DNA of 51,039 nucleotides, taken from the NCBI GenBank assembly GCA_025769875.1, contig JAGFNK010000382.1, positions 1-51,039 of the forward strand. Reading direction: 5' to 3'. Position 1 is the first letter of the stretch, and every line of letters starts with the position of its first letter. Source of the stretch: Russula earlei. Lineage: Eukaryota > Basidiomycota > Agaricomycetes > Russulales > Russulaceae. Positions 23,794 to 36,228 of this stretch are shown here, in pieces. The notes beneath the pieces are model-generated. The model was not told the DNA's origin and ran no database searches. It was given only the letters and a program-made list of their open reading frames with translations. Both the position numbers and the translations under genes were made by a program.

Positions 23794-26121
23794 ATGCCGA
23801 GACACCACTTTCGTCCACTCTCACCCAGGCTCGAACGACTTGTACCTCGGACTCACAAAAAATCCTTCCCCAATTATTCTACCAGCGTAATTCCACGATT
23901 TCCATCCAACCCCAAGCCATCCACTTCACCTGATACGTCTTCGCCTGGCAATGAGGAGGTTAAAGTACTTACACAGGTATTCCGGCGCGAGGCTCCAACC
24001 TGGGCAACAAAGGTCGGAGTAAGACAACGTCTTCTCCGCTTTGGTATACCACAACATGAATTGCCCGGACTGTTAACCACCTTTGCCCATGATGTTCAGC
24101 GCGGCAAAACTCTCAGGGTTGGAGAGAACACTTCGGCCCAGCTGACACGGCTATCAAATGACATCAATTCAAAAAGGCTTGCCATTGATCAAGTCCTCAC
24201 ATCTTTTCTGTACAGTTGGGCTACGGACCCCCGTCACAAGAAAACCGTGCACGGCGTAATCTCTAATGACACTTTGGACCGAATGACCCGACTACGCGCA
24301 GCGGTTGATTTCACGCGCATCGCGGATGGTTTTCCACTCGCTCGTGGGATGCGTCGTAAAGTCATTCTCCATGTTGGACCAACCAACAGCGGCAAAACCC
24401 ACACGGCTCTACGGACCCTTGCCTCGGCACGCGTAGGGGCATATGGAGGGCCCCTTCGCCTTCTCGCGCACGAAATTTATGAACGGCTTAACACTGGCCA
24501 AATTGTCCCTCTAGGCATAGAAACAGCCGATAATTATGAAGCGGACGAGACCTCCAATCTTGACGTGCAAGGGCCCGGAACCCCTCGTGCTGTACTCAAG
24601 CACGGAAATGCACTCTTTGCTCGACCCTGCAGTTTGCTCACGGGCGACGAAAGGCGCATTATAGAAGGCGCGACATTGTATAGTTGCACCGTCGAGATGC
24701 TGTCGTTGGACAAACGTTACGACGTTGTCGTCATTGACGAGATTCAGATGATCGCCGACTCGCAGCGTGGGCAGGCATGGACAGCTGCCTTCTTAGGAAC
24801 CGCGGCGGATGAACTGCATTTATGCGGCGAGGAGCGTGCAGTCCCAATCGTCGAGGCGCTTTCCGAGATCACTGGTGATGAACTTATCATCAACCGTTAC
24901 CAGCGTTTGTCGCCACTCGAAGTTGCACCTCGAAGTCTTGAGCGCGACTTGACCCGGATCCGGAGAGGTGACTGTGTCGTCACGTTTTCACGGTCCAACA
25001 TTTTCAACTTGAAAAGGGATATCGAGGAGAAAACCGGTCTCCGTTGCGCCGTCGTGTATGGTAGGCTGCCACCAGAGATTCGTGCAGAGCAAGCAGCACT
25101 ATTCAATGATCCTGATAGTGGATTTGACGTCTTGATCGCGAGCGATGCCATCGGAATGGGCCTTAATCTGTAAGTGGTCTTCACCGTTTGTTTCTGTATT
25201 TCATTAATTAACACATCAAAAAGCAAAATTCGACGTGTGGTTTTCGAGACGATGAGTAAATGGGACGGGTGGATGGAAGTTCCCCTGGAGGTCTCGCAAG
25301 TTAAACAGATTGCTGGCCGTGCGGGTCGCTATGGTATGGGAACGGAAGGCGGCGTAGTCACCACACTGGAGCCGTCAGACCTTCCACTTCTCAAGGCTAC
25401 GATGGACACAAAACCAGAATCGCTTCGTCATGCACGTGTCGGTTTTATCTCAACCACGATCATGGATATCTTCGAGGCACTTCCACCCGGCTCGACTGCG
25501 ACGACTGTGCGCGATGCACTCCTTTTCTGTTCAGCACTTCCACCGAGTATGGCTGTGATGAATCCGAGCACAAAGGAGGCAGAGATTGTGCGATATATCG
25601 ACGCCTTTAGTCAGGACCTAACGTTCGCGGAGCGTACCTTGATGCTCCAATGTCCCTTCCCCTCGATGGACGATCAATGTAAAACGATCATAGGTCAAGT
25701 GCTTAACACTTACCAAAACAAGCTCTCCGTGGACCTGCGCAAAATCCTACTTGATAGCGGCTTGCTAGCCACCCTAGAGCAAGTTCTCGCATCAAGGCAG
25801 ACCAAGAAGATACTCCAAAATCCGAGGCAGGATCTCGCCAGTCTCGAGACATTACACAGTGTGCTGACCGTATATGCCTGGCTCTCACTGCGCAACAGTA
25901 TCGCATTTTATGCATACGACCTAGCAGTTGCGCTAAAAAAGGCTACACAAGATGCGATGGTCTATTGTCTTGGAAGCTTCAGCACACAGAGCTTCCTTTG
26001 GCGCTCCAATCGAACCTTGGGCCTTGGGACACCTCTACTATATCGGCAATCAACATCGCGAGCGAGTATATTGTGCCTCTACCTGTCAATTTTCTCTGAC
26101 GGACACTTACACAGAAAATGA
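23794..26121 (+). CDS. SUV3: ATP-dependent RNA helicase SUV3, mitochondrial
   Basis: SUV3 is the superfamily-2 helicase of the mitochondrial degradosome, unwinding RNA 3' to 5' for turnover. Exon 1 is 23794-25169 and exon 2 is 25224-26121. The 54-base intron (GTAAGT...AAAAAG) rejoins the frame, giving 757 residues. The N-terminus is Arg/Ser/Pro-rich without acids, as in a mitochondrial presequence. Motifs: Walker A HVGPTNSGKTHTAL near residue 190; LRLLAHEIYERL; SCTVEML; DEAD-like VVIDEIQM near 315; then IASDAIGMGLNL across the splice and QIAGRAGRYG, the arginine-finger motif VI. The helical C-terminal region follows. The last ~60 residues (from about 25990) look less conserved, so a missed intron near the end is possible. 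Otherwise intact. Confidence 0.93.
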
Positions 26122-27149
26122 CCAAGGTTAGGGCATAGAACACGTCAGTATCTTTCCAACCGGGACCAGGTCTGCTCAAGACAATCCGGACCTAGTAGAA
26201 GCTTAGCCTTGATGTGGCTAACTATATTCTTTATCTTTCCTCTTCTCAGGGCTTGCCTCGATGTGGGTTCCATCGTTCACCCTTCTTGGATGACTCCCAT
26301 CCATCCAACAATGCCGTACGGCTGACAATACCACGGAATCTACCCTCACCTACACACTGAGAGACGGGCACGGCCGTAGTCCGGTCTGGGACCAGATAAT
26401 CCGAACTGAGACAGGGGCCTCTGATGACCTCTGCCCGGATAGTCATTTATCGACTATCGTTGGGACGAGTTGGGAGAAATCATCTGTCAGAGCCGCTGCC
26501 CGCCACTCCCACTCTGCATGGGCTTATCATGAAACGAGTGGAGTCCCTACCTATTTTGCTGTCAACTAGACCTTTTGTTATCGTAATTTCCACATTCTAT
26601 TATCATTATTCTGTCACTGCAGTCTGCTTCTCATCGTGAGATTCATCCCATATCTGTATCTGTATCTACATCCCAACTGCCATGTTCAGTACAAACTGTT
26701 AACGTAATACATCTTAGAGGCTGTTCAATCTCTAGAGTGTCTCTGTCCATATTTATAAAGCCCTCCGGCCGGGTTACTGTGGCACTCGGTGTGCGATGCT
26801 CCAGCGACAGATCTCAATCTCGACCAATGATAGGAATCCATATGTTGATCATATCCAAGCTAGAGGGCACAACTTTGACAAAAACACAAAGACTCTTTTC
26901 TGGAAGACGACAAGAATGATAACACGTCAGTGGCGAGTCCAGGTGGAACCGTGGAAGCATGAGCGGGTGCTCGATGATATCCTCGCACCCGACTTATATC
27001 GCTTGCAGGGCCCGGCACCTCCAGGCGTTGATAAGATCGGTACGTGCTCGTGGGGGGCTGTTACGGACACATTTTTCATAAACAGTTATGCGTGTAGCAC
27101 ACCAATTAGGGTTTAGGCCTTTAGAGTTTACCGTTTACCACCAGCCCCG
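26122..27149. other. No assigned gene; possible short exon near 26900-27030
   Basis: This includes the SUV3 3' flank. A plus-strand open stretch (26796-27116) contains WRVQVEPWKHERVLDDILAP followed by GPAPPGVDKIG and a GTACGT donor, which could be an exon of an unknown gene. I could not extend it on either side. Confidence 0.3.
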
Positions 27150-27483
27150 TCACCAATGGACGACACGATGATCTTTTTTTTTTCGGCTGCTCGAATGAGA
27201 TGCGACAGAGCCACGGGTTGGAATAGAGAGCTTTGTCGGCCGAGAGTGTGCATCAGAAATGTAAGGCACTGTGATCGTGCTAAAGTCGACGTGGGGTGTT
27301 GCAGGGTCGGTCACGGATAGCAATGGGTCACCTAAAGTGTTCACGCTTCCATCGACGAAGTCGCCCAAGTTGATAAGAAGATGGTCATTTCGAACTGGAG
27401 GTGGACCAGCAATGATCTGTTTGAAAAACGACGGGTGGTAAAAGGGGAAGGAAGTCTCGAAAATGATGTCGTAATGTGAAGGC
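27150..27483 (-). CDS. Orphan 3' exon of an unknown gene, interrupted upstream
   Basis: On the minus strand an acceptor-like TTCTGACAG is followed by an open stretch (27483-27150, about 110 codons) that reads PSHYDIIFETSFPFYHPSFF, PPPVRNDHLLINLGDFVDG and DFSTITVPYISDAHSRP, and ends at a stop. The composition is host-like. I do not recognise a domain. The rest of the gene would lie upstream, exactly where the foldback element and the LINE start, so it may have been broken by them. Confidence 0.35.
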
Positions 27484-27638
27484 CTGTCAGAAGAGATAGA
27501 CTAGACCGGAACTGGGATCAGCGCTTAGAGTGCAATGTGCGTTTCAAGTGTCGCAAACCACAAATGGATCTCGGTCCGCCACCACCGCCTCCTCCTAACC
27601 CTAACCCCACTTTGAACCCCCCCATACCCCCTCCGGTA

Positions 27639-28046
27639 ACACGACAGGCAGGAAGGGATAAGTCAACTCTGCTTATAGTCAACTCAGTGGATAATAAAAG
27701 TAAAATATTTCAAGTGCTGAGTAGGGTCTGTTGCGGCCACAAATTATATTACATAAGTAATGACCTTAGTTGAGCACGAAAAATGTGACAAAAAAGGTTA
27801 AATATGGAGAGTCCACTCATTCTGGCACAACTTTTAGCCAGGCTAGGGTAAATGTTGTGCCGGAATGAGTAGACTCTCCATATTTAACCTTTTTTGTCAC
27901 ATTTTTTGTGCTCAACTAAGGTCATTACTTACGTAATATAATTTGTGGCCGAAACAGACCCTACTCAGCACTTGAAATATTTTACTTTTATTATCCACTG
28001 AGTTGACTATAAGCAGAGTCGACTTATCCCTTCCTGCCCATCGTGT
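27639..28046. mobile_element. Foldback/MITE: 193-bp arms, 22-bp loop
   Basis: The left arm (27639-27831) and right arm (27854-28046) are inverted copies with about eight mismatches, roughly 96% identical, separated by 22 bp. Outer ends read ACACGAC and TCGTGT. There is no coding capacity. A target duplication is not evident. Several mismatches are C/T or G/A at CpG. A transcript across it would fold into a long hairpin. Confidence 0.88.
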
Positions 28047-28104
28047 AAAGCCTCCCGACCTAGGGAAAGCCGACTCACCAAAGGGAGACCACCCAAAAAG
28101 TGCC

Positions 28105-30733
28105 ATGACTGCTCTGGACAACGAGGCAGACACAGCCATCCCAACTAACTCAGGTCACCACGCCCCAGTTGGAAATGAGACCAAAGTACACACCTCCAGT
28201 ACTGGAGAAGACAGAAATCCGAAACAAACACCAGCCGGGGGTAGAGATCCCCTCGGCATACTCTCATACACACATGAATACCTTAAAATCATACAAAAAG
28301 GTTTCATGGCCCCAAAAACACCGGGAGCTCTGAACGCCTCGGAGTGGGCTGAAATATGCTGTCTCCTGATGAACGCTATCGGTTGAGGCTTTCTCCAGGC
28401 AATTGACAATCTAGGAGGAACTGAAATGGAAAAGACCATCACCAGCTCCATTGATCCAGCCCCGATGACACCAAACCACCCCACCTATTTCCACAGGCTG
28501 GCAGATGCAGCCGAACTCCTAACAGCCCACCTCACCGGTAACCTCATCAATTTCCATGATGAGCACTCCAACATCCTGGAGGACTACAGGAAGAAAGCCA
28601 CTAAGAAGGCTTTAGTGGACATAGAGGAAAAGTGGAGGATATGGAAGGAAGATCAGATTGAGCAGCAAGCAGTTGTGCATGAGGCAGAGATTGCCGCAGC
28701 TGCTCAGAGCAAAAACACCACCTACTTTCTACAGTCTGCGGGGGCTGTGGGGCTCACCATCGCTGCACCAAGTGACACTGACCAATCACAGAGGATGCTC
28801 AAAACAGGTAGCAAAAGGACCATCTCCAGATCCATCCCACCAACTGGTCATAACCACTCGCCCCGGAGTACACCCCTTGACGACACTATCAGCACGCTCT
28901 CCCCACTCCGCACACCGAGAGGGCATAACGTGACTCGCTCCCCAACCACCCCCCACCCAACCAACAGGCAAGCAGAACCCTCCCGATGCCTAACCCCAAA
29001 GGTAAAATCTACCCCAGACCACTAATAGCGGCACAAGGCTCTACCTTTTCTGATGCCAATGCAATCACCAAAGCCATTGAGAGAGCAATGGCTCCTTTCG
29101 CAACATGCCTAGAGGCACTGGAAAGGCTCTTGATGCCTCCACCACAAAGCAAATTCCCAGGTGAGTCACATCACGAACCACCCACTAACACAAGCACCAG
29201 ACACCGGGTGGCACTCCTACACCCAACCCCAACATTCACCAACCATGTTCCCCAGCTGAACGAGTTGACTTCCGGCACAAACAAACTGGACGCAAGCTTC
29301 ACTCAGGTCTCCTATCACAGGATGACCAAGGGCATGAACAGATCAGCACCACCCATCGGAGTCGCACCACCCATGACAGTTATCACCCCAGAAACATACG
29401 CCTCAATAGCAGCGGCCGCAACTAACAGCACAAGTGGCCCCACTGGACAAAAACCCATTCACTGCAACACACCAACCATCACAGAAGTAACGGTCCTACG
29501 ATCAGGCGGCTTCAGCGACGACCAAGTGGAACAACCCATACGCGCCAGGCCTGCGGATGCATAGTCAGAGAGGTCCGCCTCCAAATGAGCAGAGTGGTCG
29601 CCAACCCCATCCCCCTTAAGGCAGGTAGGTGGAGTGTACACCCACACAGCAAAGGTAATTTTGTTTTCTCCTTTGAAGGAAACATATCCTTCGACCACAT
29701 TATGTCCTATGAGCTGTTCCTTCTCAGACCCTTCTGAGGTATGGGCCAACTCTGCCCCTCCATGGGCTGGACCTGTTTCCTCGCACACGGGGTACCGGTA
29801 AAGGACAACGATGGCTTACTCTTCAGGCCAGCTGACCTCCTCATGGAAGTAAGCTTGCTACCAGGACTCAGGAAGGCCCACTTCTCAATGCACCCGAGAT
29901 GGCTAAAGCCAATCGAGTGAATAAACAGACCCTACTCTACCATCACCTTCGCCATATCCGACCCAGATGGCTCTGCGGCAAACAAGCTCCTCAAGGGCCA
30001 CACCACACTTTTTGGTAAAGAAGTACAAATCGGTAAGTGGATTGACAAACCCACCCTAGTCCAGTGCTCGAGGTGTCACGCCTTGGGTCACATGAAAAAA
30101 TCAAAGGTGTGCTCTCTGGGGAAAGATTCAGTAAAGTGCTACATATGTGGCATGGCTCACCTATCCCAGGAACACGACCAAAAATGCCCCCGAAAACACA
30201 CAGTCGCAGGCCTCTGCGACTGCACACACTTCAAGTGCCTGAATTGTCAGCTGAGTGGTCACCACTGCAGAGACGCTAAATGCCCCTCCAGAGATAACTA
30301 CAGAACAAGGGCCCCACAAAAGGTGGTACACACAAGGGACAAAGGCAAAAACAAAGAAGCCAACCCCAGCATAGAAGATGGTGAGTACAACGAATGGACA
30401 GGAAACCCTCCCAACAGCAACAACGAGGATGACATGGACACGACCCTGGACCAAGGACATGTTGACATCCTTGATCACAGCCCAACACCGAGCCCCCACA
30501 CACAACCCCTACCCCACTTCCCCAACAGGGCGCCTACACCACAGCTCATGCCCAAGAGGAAGACCATCCAATTCAGCCCCACCAAACCCGGTCCTTCACG
30601 CCACACCGCAGGACCCAAGAACACCACAATGCCCACCACAACACCCGGACAGGAGCACACAAGCCCTTCCGCCTCAGAACAACCCCCATCGCGCTCACAA
30701 GGTAGCGCTGCCCAAACTAACCCTTCACTATGA
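28105..30733 (+). pseudogene. LINE ORF1 (Gag-like RNA-binding protein), broken
   Basis: ORF1 proteins coat the element RNA. The probable start is the ATG at 28105 (MTALDNEADTAIPTN). An in-frame TGA at 28384 splits the frame, which continues to about 29000, then shifts (28986-29564) and shifts again (30083-30733). The middle carries Pro/Thr/Ser-rich linkers. The C-terminal part has Cys/His knuckles at about 30060-30290: CSRCHALGH, CYICGMAHLSQEH, and CLNCQLSGHHCRDAKC. ORF1 ends with a TGA whose A is the first base of the ORF2 start codon (TGATG, 30731-30735). Confidence 0.75.
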
Positions 30734-31684
30734 TGGTACACCTGAAACTGCAGATAGCATCAGTAAACATGCGCAAAGTGCAATGCCATGACCCATGCTC
30801 TACTAAATAGCACAAACGAGACTGACCTTCTATTCATACAGGAACCTTGGTATGACAAAATAGGAACCGCCCGAAAAGACAACGCCCGAAATGGCATTGA
30901 TGTACTAGGTGGGGTGGCCTCACCAGCCTGGGATCTCCTCTACCCTGGTCTCAACAACAACCAAAAACCAAAGGTAATGTCGTATGCACGGAAACCACAG
31001 CCGGGCAACAAATCAGCTCCAAACTTCACGGCTATAACAAGACAAGATGCATGCAAGCACCCATGCATACAAGTTGTAGACGTAGTTTTGGACAATGAAA
31101 CGTGGCGAGTAATAAATTTCTATCATGACATCAGAGACGCTACCGCCCTCACAGCACTCACCTCACTAGATGTCGACCCCAATACCCCAACTTTGGTAAT
31201 AGGAGACTTCAACACACACTCCCCAACTTGGTCGCTGCCAGGCAGCACCAAGTCAACATGGGCCAACTGAGTTGAGGACTGGGCTGCGACCAACCTACTC
31301 ATCCTAGCCAATACACCTGGAGAAGTAACACACAAAGGCGCCACCCACGAAAGGGACTCAACAATAGACTTGGCATGGTTTAACATGGCAGCAGTAAGAC
31401 TTGCCACCTTCACTGATCTGAGACTAGACTGGCCTGGCTCCCTCGGATTGGACCATGCTATGCTAAGGCTCACGGTGCACCCCCTCACAAATGACACAAA
31501 CGCCGAATCAGGCACTCCTGACCTAGGGTACTTAGTGGACCCAGATCGAAAGGAAGCTTGGACCAAAACCTTCAAGGCGAAATGCAAAACCTGGTCCCGT
31601 ACCCCACACCCAACCACAGGGAAGATAGACGAAGAAGTAAATAAGTATACGACTGACATACAGAGGACGAATGAAAGTACCCTC

Positions 31685-31933
31685 TGTTGAAGCTAAAAGG
31701 ATTGTTACTCAGTCTTGTGTATGAAAGACTGTATTAGTTAGTAAGCTAACCTAAAAGGATTGTTACTATGTACGGTATTAGATCTTAGGGAGAGCAGTAA
31801 AAGGGGTGTTGTACTGACCTCAGTCTTGTGTATGAAAGACTGAGGGAAAAATCGAACGACAAGTATTTGAATATCTACATGTATGGTTCGGCTTTGTCCG
31901 TACACACGCCACCGGTTGGCTGCACGTCCAACA
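31685..31933 (-). repeat. Copia D 3' LTR
   Basis: 249 bp. Contains the repeated stem AGTC..GACT, which appears twice, and GTTAGTAAGCTAAC. The pol stop codon lies 8 bp inside the element from this LTR. Confidence 0.95.
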
Positions 31934-31940
31934 TGCCCCC

Positions 31941-34900
31941 TCAGCCCTGGTGGTGTGGGTTCACTCCCATCTCCTTTGTGAAATGTTTGTGTTTCTCCCT
32001 GCTGAGTCCCTTTGTCAAGACATCAGCAACCTGATCCTTGGTTGGGGTGTATGCAAGATCGATCTCTCATGTGTCGACCTTTTGGCGCAGGAAGTGGTGT
32101 CGCACCTTGATATGCTTGGTGCGATCATGGAACTCTGGGTTCTTGGCAATGGCTATGGCAGATTGGTTATCGACATGGAGTGTGGTGGGGAGATGAGGGC
32201 CTTGGCCCAGTTCAGTGAGTAATTGTCTCAGCCATATGGCTTCTTTTGCCACATGTGTGGCCATGATGTACTCTGCCTCCGTGCTCGAGAGGGCCACTGA
32301 TGTTTGTTTCTTGGAGCTCCAGCTTATGGCCCCTTCCGCCAACATGAAGACAAAGCCAGAGGTTGACTTCCTGTTGTTCACGTCACTGGCCCAGTCTGCG
32401 TCAACGTATCCAGTCAAGGTCGACTGGGTATCATGTCCGCATTGGAAAATGAGGCAGTGGTCACTTGTTCCCCGGATATACCGGATAGCACGCTCGAGCG
32501 CATGATGGTGCTCATTCCCTGGGCAAGCGGCGTGTCATCCAAGTGCGGCGACAATATATGCGAGGTCGGGTCGTGTCCCCAGCATGAGGTACATTACTGC
32601 ACCAATCATGCGTTGATAGGACTTAACGTCTACCTCAGGTGAGTGCACCTTAAAAAGGTGTTCATTTGCGAGGGTCGGGGTGCTGATGGGTTTGGCGTTC
32701 GCCTTTCCAAAGCGCTCCAATATCTCCTCAACATACTTTTCTTAGGAGAGCGCGATCCAGCCTTCCTGGCAATCGCGCGTGATATGGATGCCTAGAATCC
32801 ATGTGATGTTTCCTAGGTCAGTCATTTCATAGTGTTTTTTCAGTTCCTTTTTGTCTGACTCGATTACAGTTAGATTTTCAGAGGCCATAGTGATGTCGTC
32901 GACATAGAGGGCTATGAATGAGAAGTTCCTAGGGGTCTTTTGGATGAAAACTGCGTGGTCTGCGTCCATGTGGGTGTACCCCATATGGGTGAGCATGGCT
33001 TTGATATTTTCATACCAAACGTGCCCTCCTTGCTTCGTGCCATATATGGCCTTCAGCAGGCGTAGTGCCATGCTGTCGGGTACATGGAATCCAGGAGGTG
33101 GTTCCATGTATATTTCGTCTTTCAGTTCACCATTTAGGTAGGCTGATTTGACATCCATCTGGTGCACTTCTAGATCGTGTTCCACGGCAAGGGTGAGGAT
33201 CATGTGCAGGGACGCCATTTTGGCTACTGGCGCAAACATCTCATTGAAATCAATACCTTCGATTTGCGTGAAGCCTTGTGCAACGAGGCGTGCTTTGTAT
33301 TTCAGGATATTTCCATCTGGGCCTTGTTTAATTTTGAAGACCCACTTGCTGCCCACCACTTTTCGGTTTTGTGGGCGCAGAACAATTTCAAAGACGCCCA
33401 TGTTTTCAAAGGTGCGTCGTTCGTCTTCGCATGCAAGTTCCCATTCCGCAGCATCAGCGCAGGACATGGCTTCAGCATAGGACTTCGGATTTGTGGCCAT
33501 GTCAGTATGCGCCAAGTTCTCTTGTTCATTTTGTCACTTTCGCTGTCCGTAGGATGTGGTGCTGAACTTTGGATCATCATCACGTGTGGGCACACATGTA
33601 GTGCGTGTGGATTGCCTGATGGTGGGTTGTGTGGGAGGTTTGTCTTCCTCATCGCCCTGCGGTTCAGCAGCGGGTGCGAGTTCAGTGTCTCGTGCCCCCT
33701 CCAACTTGCTATCGTCTTCGTCGATGTCGTCAACGCTTTCATCTGCATCATCATTTTTGAGAGTTACACACTCAATGCATGGTGTGGGGCCCCCTTCATC
33801 AAATACGATGTCGCAAGACTCCAGGATGCAATGGGTGGGACAATGGACTAGCTTGTAGGCTTTCCATTGGTGCACGTATCTGAGGAATGTACACACCAAT
33901 GACCTAGCGTCAAGTTTGGTGCGTTTTTCTTTAGGGATATGGACAAAAGCTTGCGCTCCGAAAATGCGGAGTCAGGATACGTTTGGTTTGTTCCCATTCC
34001 ATGCCTCGTCTGGGGTCATGTTGTCGAGCGCACAAGTTGGTGTAATGTTGTGGATGAGGGCCATGTACTCGAGCGCATCGATCCAGAACGACTCTGGAAG
34101 GTCAGCATCGATGAGCATTGCCCGGACCTTATCAAGTAGGGTCTGGTTCATGCGCTCTGCGACGCCATTGTGTTCCGGTGTGTCCGGAGTGGTAGTCTCT
34201 AGCTGAATACCTTTTTCTGTCAGGTATGCTTGAGATTCTCCACCAGTATATTCGCCCCCTCCGTCTGTGCAGAGGATCTTTAGGCGTCAGCCGGTTTCAA
34301 CTTCTGCACACACGGTGAATGCCTGGAGGTGTGCCAGAGCGCTGGACTTGTGTTTCAGTCTGCTGACGAACACTTTCCGAGACATATCATCTGTCCAGGT
34401 GATAAAATACTCAAAACCTTGGCAAGTTTGTGTGGGCATCTTTCCACAAATGTCCGAGAAGATGCGGCCTAACACAACATCGGTGCACGTGCCAGTTGTC
34501 TTTGAGATTTCGTCCCGGGTTTGCTTCCCTTTGAGGCAAGGGATACATTTCCCAGAGGTGAGTCCTTTGCCCACAATCTCCATTCCTTTTACCATGCCCT
34601 TTTTCAGCATCTGGTTTATAGCATTAGGGTCTAAGTGACCAAGGTGATGGTGCCAAAGGTCTAGGGAGGCCTTGGATGAGGCGGTGCATGTGGCAAGGGC
34701 AACCTCATGTATTTGGTCGCCTTCCATGGGGAAATGGTCCAGCGTGGCTATGCGTGAGGACTCAGACTTGGGGGATTTGATGGACATAGCATATAATGAA
34801 CCGTGTAGGGTCCCCTCACATACAAGTTGGTTGCTGTCATATATGCCACATGTTTCCCCTTCAAAATGGACTGATGCCCCACGCCGCACTAAGTGTGAAA

Positions 34901-36155
34901 CTGACAGTAAGTTTCCATTTAAGTCTGGTACATGCAAGACATCGTGGAGCAACATGGTGCTCCATGCACCGTTTGCGCGCATTTGGACTTGGACCTGGCC
35001 AACTCCAATTGCAGGGATGGAGCTGTTATCTCCAAGGATGACTTGAGTAGGGCATGAAAAGGTAGTATATTGGCTGAACCATTCACAGTGCGAAGTCATG
35101 ATGCATGATGCCCCGGAGTCCATGAGCCAGCCGTCCTTAAGGTTAGCTGCTCGGAGGTCCTTGGTTTTAAGTGCACAGATTGTGGTTGGGGCTGTATCAT
35201 CCCCAGACATGTGGTATAATCAATAGGGATTGTCGTGAGTGAAAGCGTTGGCAACTCTAGCACTAGTGATTTGTGGTGGTTGAGACTTTGGCATCCCAGG
35301 CACGCTATCGTTGGAGGTTGCGATTTTTGCCTTCTCATCTGGTTTCCTATGAAGTGTCCAACATTCTGTTATAGTATGTCCTGTCTTGTTGCAATGGGTA
35401 CATTTTTTCTTGTCCCTTTTTGAGTCCTTTCCCTTTCCTTTGTTTGACACATTGGAAAAGTAGAGCGCAGCGGTATCACCTGACTTGTGGATCGTGTCCC
35501 GCTCTTCAATGAGGATTTGGCTCGATATATAGGTGGTATTAAGTTTGTCAACAGGGGTGGAACATAGGATCCTTTTGGAAGTGTGCATTGACTTCGGGAG
35601 TGAAAGGATCATCATGAAAGCTAGGACGTTTGGGTTTATTGGGAATCCGATTGTCGCAAGCATTTGTGCGGTGAGTACTTTGTGTGCAAGCTGAGGGGCC
35701 ATCAGTTCCACGTCCATTAAGGGTTTTAGAAATAGGTCACCCAGTAGTTGAGCAGCCTGGTGCTCGCCTGTTCCTTGGAAACGTTCTGCAAGTATGTCCC
35801 AGGATTCTTTGGAAGTAACTGATCCAAGTATTATGGTGAGAGCGTGCCCTCGGACTGTCATAAAGATTTGGGCATGTGCGTCGTGGTCCCTTGATGTCCA
35901 ATCTGTGGCACCGTCAGGGTCTATGATCTCACTCAGTTTCTGTTCAGTTCCTTTTACTATATCCAATAGATCCATAGCTAGGAAGATGGCTTCCATCACT
36001 CCTTTCCACTGAGCATACTCGACTTTGCCGTCCTCAAGGGTAGGTGTGTCGGGTCGTTGAATTCTGCCTCTTCCATTTTTTCCCGTAGTTCCTGCTGTGG
36101 GAGCACTTGTGCCTTTTATAGTCAAAGGCTGTGTGACTGATGGTGAGGTACTCAT
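31941..36155 (-). pseudogene. Copia D Gag-Pol polyprotein, one frame of 1,404 codons with seven stops
   Basis: From the ATG at 36155 to the natural TGA at 31941 there is no frameshift. Order: Gag (to about 35400) with zinc knuckle CTHCNKTGHTITEC; protease WLMDSGASCIMTSH near 35110; GAG-pre-integrase LDLWHHHLGHLDPNAINQML; integrase core IFSDICG, CTDGGGEYTGG, TPEHNGVAERMNQTLL; reverse transcriptase SKWVFKIKQGPDG, QMDVKSAYLNGEL, ALYVDDITMAS; RNase H TGYVDADWASD, SSTEAEYIM, HVDNQSAIAIAKNPEFHDRT. Internal stops: TGA at 35220, 34287, 33972, 33534, 32535 and 32067, and TAA at 32742. Each fits a C-to-T change of CGA or CAA. All catalytic residues are present, so it was recently functional. Confidence 0.92.
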
Positions 36156-36210
36156 TCTGCTTTGTTATGGGAAAGAATGGCTTTATTTGGGATGTTGATG
36201 TAATTAGTAG

Positions 36211-36228
36211 CTGTCAGGGCTCATAATC
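36211..36228 (-). promoter_or_regulatory. Copia D primer binding site, tRNA-Met anticodon arm type
   Basis: It directly follows the 5' LTR on the minus strand (GATTATGAGCCCTGACAG). The plus strand reads CTGTCAGGGCTCATAATC, which looks like a methionine-tRNA anticodon stem (CAGGG), the CUCAUAA loop and the first stem bases after it. Half-tRNA priming is inferred. Confidence 0.75.

Noticed and set aside
27594..27625. CCTAACCCTAACCCC, telomere-like sequence
   Set aside because: There are only two imperfect repeats in a generally C-rich stretch, with internal genes and elements on both sides. It does not support a telomere or an interstitial telomeric array.
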